Assembly: GCA_963978895.1 (NCBI GenBank)
Contig: OZ022238.1
Span: 16,687,392-16,751,391 of the forward strand
DNA: 64,000 nucleotides
Origin: Erpobdella octoculata
Taxonomy: Eukaryota; Annelida; Clitellata; Hirudinida; Erpobdellidae
Direction: 5' to 3'
This document shows, piece by piece, positions 61,800 through 64,000 of this stretch (the stretch's first letter is position 1; each line of letters opens with the position of its first letter). The notes beneath the pieces are model-generated. The model worked only from the letters and a program-made list of their open reading frames with translations. It did no database searches and was not told the origin of the DNA. The translations under genes and the position numbers were made by a program.

Positions 61800-63923
61800 T
61801 TTTATATATATAAAAGAACATGTCCTGAATGACTGATAATCAACGCAGAGCTCAAAGGCCTCATCCTAAAAACGTGAAATTTGGAACTTATATTCTTTTT
61901 ATTGCTCCTGAAAGGATGAAACTGGAAAACAAATGTTTTTCTAAAACAACGTATATCTCGAAAACCAAAAACGAAGGGCTTTTGAAATTTAGTATCTAGA
62001 TTCTTCTTAAAAATTGAGAAAATACTTATTTCACCATTTTTTGAAAATTTGGTTTCCAGGACCTCAAATATAGGCTGAAAAATAGGGTTATTTTTTGTAA
62101 GTTACAGCTACTCAGAAACTGTAAATGCCACAGATGTAAAAATTAATAATTAGTATCTTCTCAAAAAATAATGATATACGTGTTTCATTATTTTTTGAAA
62201 ATTTGGTTTCCAGGACCTCAAATGTGGGGTGGAAAATAGGGTTATTTGTTTTTTAAAATAACTGCTACTCACAAACTGTAAATGCTACAGATGTGAAATT
62301 AATATTCAATATCTACTCAAAAAATAATGATATACGTGTTTCACCATTTTTTGAAAATTTGGTTTTCAGTTTTCAAGGACCTCAAATGTGGGGTGGAAAA
62401 TAGGTTTTTTTAAAATTACTGCTACTCAAAAACTGTAAATGCTACAGAAGTAAAAATTAGTATTTAGTATCCACTCAATAAATAAAGATAGACGTGTTTC
62501 ACCATTGTTGAAAATTTGGTTTCCGGGACCTCTAATGTGAGGTTGTAAATAAAGTTATTTGTTTTTTTAGAATAACTGCTACTTAAAAACTGTAAGTGCT
62601 ACTGATGTAAAAATTAGTATTTAGTATTTACTCGAAAAATAAAGATATACGTCTTTTACCACTTTTTGAATTATTGGTTTCCAGGACCTCAAATGTGGGG
62701 TAAAAAAATAAAAATGTAAAAGTCTTCAAACAAATTTTTTCTAAAACAAGGCATATCTCAAAAACAAAAAATTAGAAAGTTTTGAAATTTGGTATCTAGA
62801 TTTTTCTTAAAAAATAAAAAAAACACGTGTTTCACCATTTTTAAAAATGGGGTTTTCAGGAACTCAAATGTGGGGTGGAAAATAGGGTTTTTTTGTTTTT
62901 TTTTAGAATAACTGCTACTCAAAAACTGTAAGTGCTACACATGTAAAAATTAGTATTCAGAATCTACTCAAAAATAAAGATATACGTATTCTATCAATTT
63001 TTGATAATTTGGTTTCCAGGACCTCAAATGTAGGGTGGAATTAAGAATTTGATTAAAAAAACTTCAAGAACTAAAAATGTTGAAGTTTTGCAATTTGGTA
63101 CCGAGATTATTTTTACAAAATAACAAAATAACAAATTACATGTTTTATTAATTTTTGAAAATTTGGTTTCCAGGACTTCAAATGTGGAGGGGAAATAGGG
63201 TTATATTTTTTGTAAAATAATTGCGAATCTGATACTAAAAATACTACAGATATACAAATTAATAACTAGATACTACTTAGAAGATAAAGTTACAAATGTT
63301 TTACCAATTTTTTTTTGTTCTGGCTTCCAGGGCTACAAATGTAAAGCAGAGAAAAAGATTGTATTTACTTGAAAACTCAATAACTGAAAATGTAAAAACA
63401 TTAAAATTCAGTATTAAGATTTTTTTTTACAAAATTATAAGATACGTGTTTTATTATTTTTTCGAAAAATTAGTTTCCAAGTAGCGGTTTTGTGCCCGTT
63501 AAAACTGGTTGAGTGCAGGCCTTGACTTGTGTGCTTATGCAATGGGGCAGTTTGGGGCTAAATAACAAGCCAGGCCTGAAGTTTTCTGTCTATGGAATAA
63601 GCCGAACCGGGTCTAAAAAAATCCGTGTATGGCACTGTGGATTAGAGTGCTGCACGGACCGGGCCAGGCCGTGATTTCAGGGTCTTCAGACCGGATGGGA
63701 CAATCCTGAAGTCAAAGTGGGACGAGCCAAGATTTTTCGCCAAGTATATAGAAATTTTAAGCCTGTAAAAACGGGCCAGGTCCTAATTTTGGTTTATAAA
63801 GCGGTTCGGGCCAAGTTGTCGACGGACCGGACCGAGTCGGGCCGTAAAAATCGACCCGTGCGTACGCTACTGTGGATGCGTATTCTCCTTTTCAAGCGAG
63901 CAAAGCCGCAACGGGAATGCTAG
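61800..63923 (+). mobile_element. Helitron-like element, family 1, copy 2
   Basis: Same family as 8934-10319 but longer because of more internal repeat units. It ends GGGAATGCTAG followed by T. The first base pairs read TTTATATATA, so the exact 5' end is unsure. Confidence 0.65.
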
Positions 63924-64000
63924 TCTATATATATAAAAATGAATGTTTGTATGTTCATGTCCTTTATGCATTGCTACACCATTCATCCGATCGTAATGAA
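63924..64000 (+). mobile_element. Helitron-like element, family 2, cut by window end
   Basis: Begins TCTATATATATAAAAATG directly at the family 1 end. ATGCATTG, CACCATT and ATCCGATCG match the start of 10323-10816. Confidence 0.55.

Overview
The window is AT-rich, intron-rich animal DNA. It has spliceosomal GT/AG introns, a receptor guanylyl cyclase, an SLC25 carrier, the tail of an XPR1-type gene, tRNA-derived SINEs and TTAGGG-type interstitial repeats. An invertebrate metazoan is the natural reading; the phylum cannot be fixed from this sequence alone. There is nothing bacterial or viral of note, and no CRISPR or rRNA.

Layout. (1) 1.40-1.68 kb, plus strand: the last coding exon of an XPR1-like phosphate exporter whose other exons lie left of the window. 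(2) 5.68-34.08 kb, minus strand: a 28-kb single-pass receptor guanylyl cyclase with 24 exons traced by splice phase and protein similarity. They encode a signal peptide, ANF-receptor ectodomain, transmembrane helix, pseudokinase, helical linker and class III cyclase domain. Its introns are loaded with transposons and minisatellites. (3) 36.88-41.49 kb, minus strand: a complete SLC25A42-like mitochondrial carrier in seven exons, 358 residues. (4) 47.0-54.3 kb, plus strand: a four-coding-exon gene for a 1,383-residue protein that I cannot name. It carries one compact region that looks like a SKI/DACH-type domain, and an E-box/CCAAT promoter candidate lies upstream. (5) The rest is mobile DNA and low-complexity DNA.

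Mobile DNA. A piggyBac relic has TTAA target sites and palindromic subtermini. An unnamed DNA element with TAAGC termini is present twice, and one copy carries a nested hAT. There are further hAT-type elements, one of which carries two tRNA-Phe-derived segments. Two Helitron-like families are found head to tail at two separate loci, and other Helitron ends surround (TA)n tracts. Also present are a Tc1/mariner-type MITE, SINE heads, a LINE 3' tail, foldbacks and a 1.27-kb (GATT)n array.

The genes do not form a functional cluster; each is an ordinary separate animal gene. The points most worth a second look are the cyclase domain that lacks the usual NxxxR arginine, a minisatellite built from copies of a splice acceptor inside the same gene, the recurrent tandem Helitron unit, the nested TAAGC element and its conserved small ORF, and the unnamed SKI/DACH-like gene. 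All gene models are hand-spliced from sequence and need transcript support.
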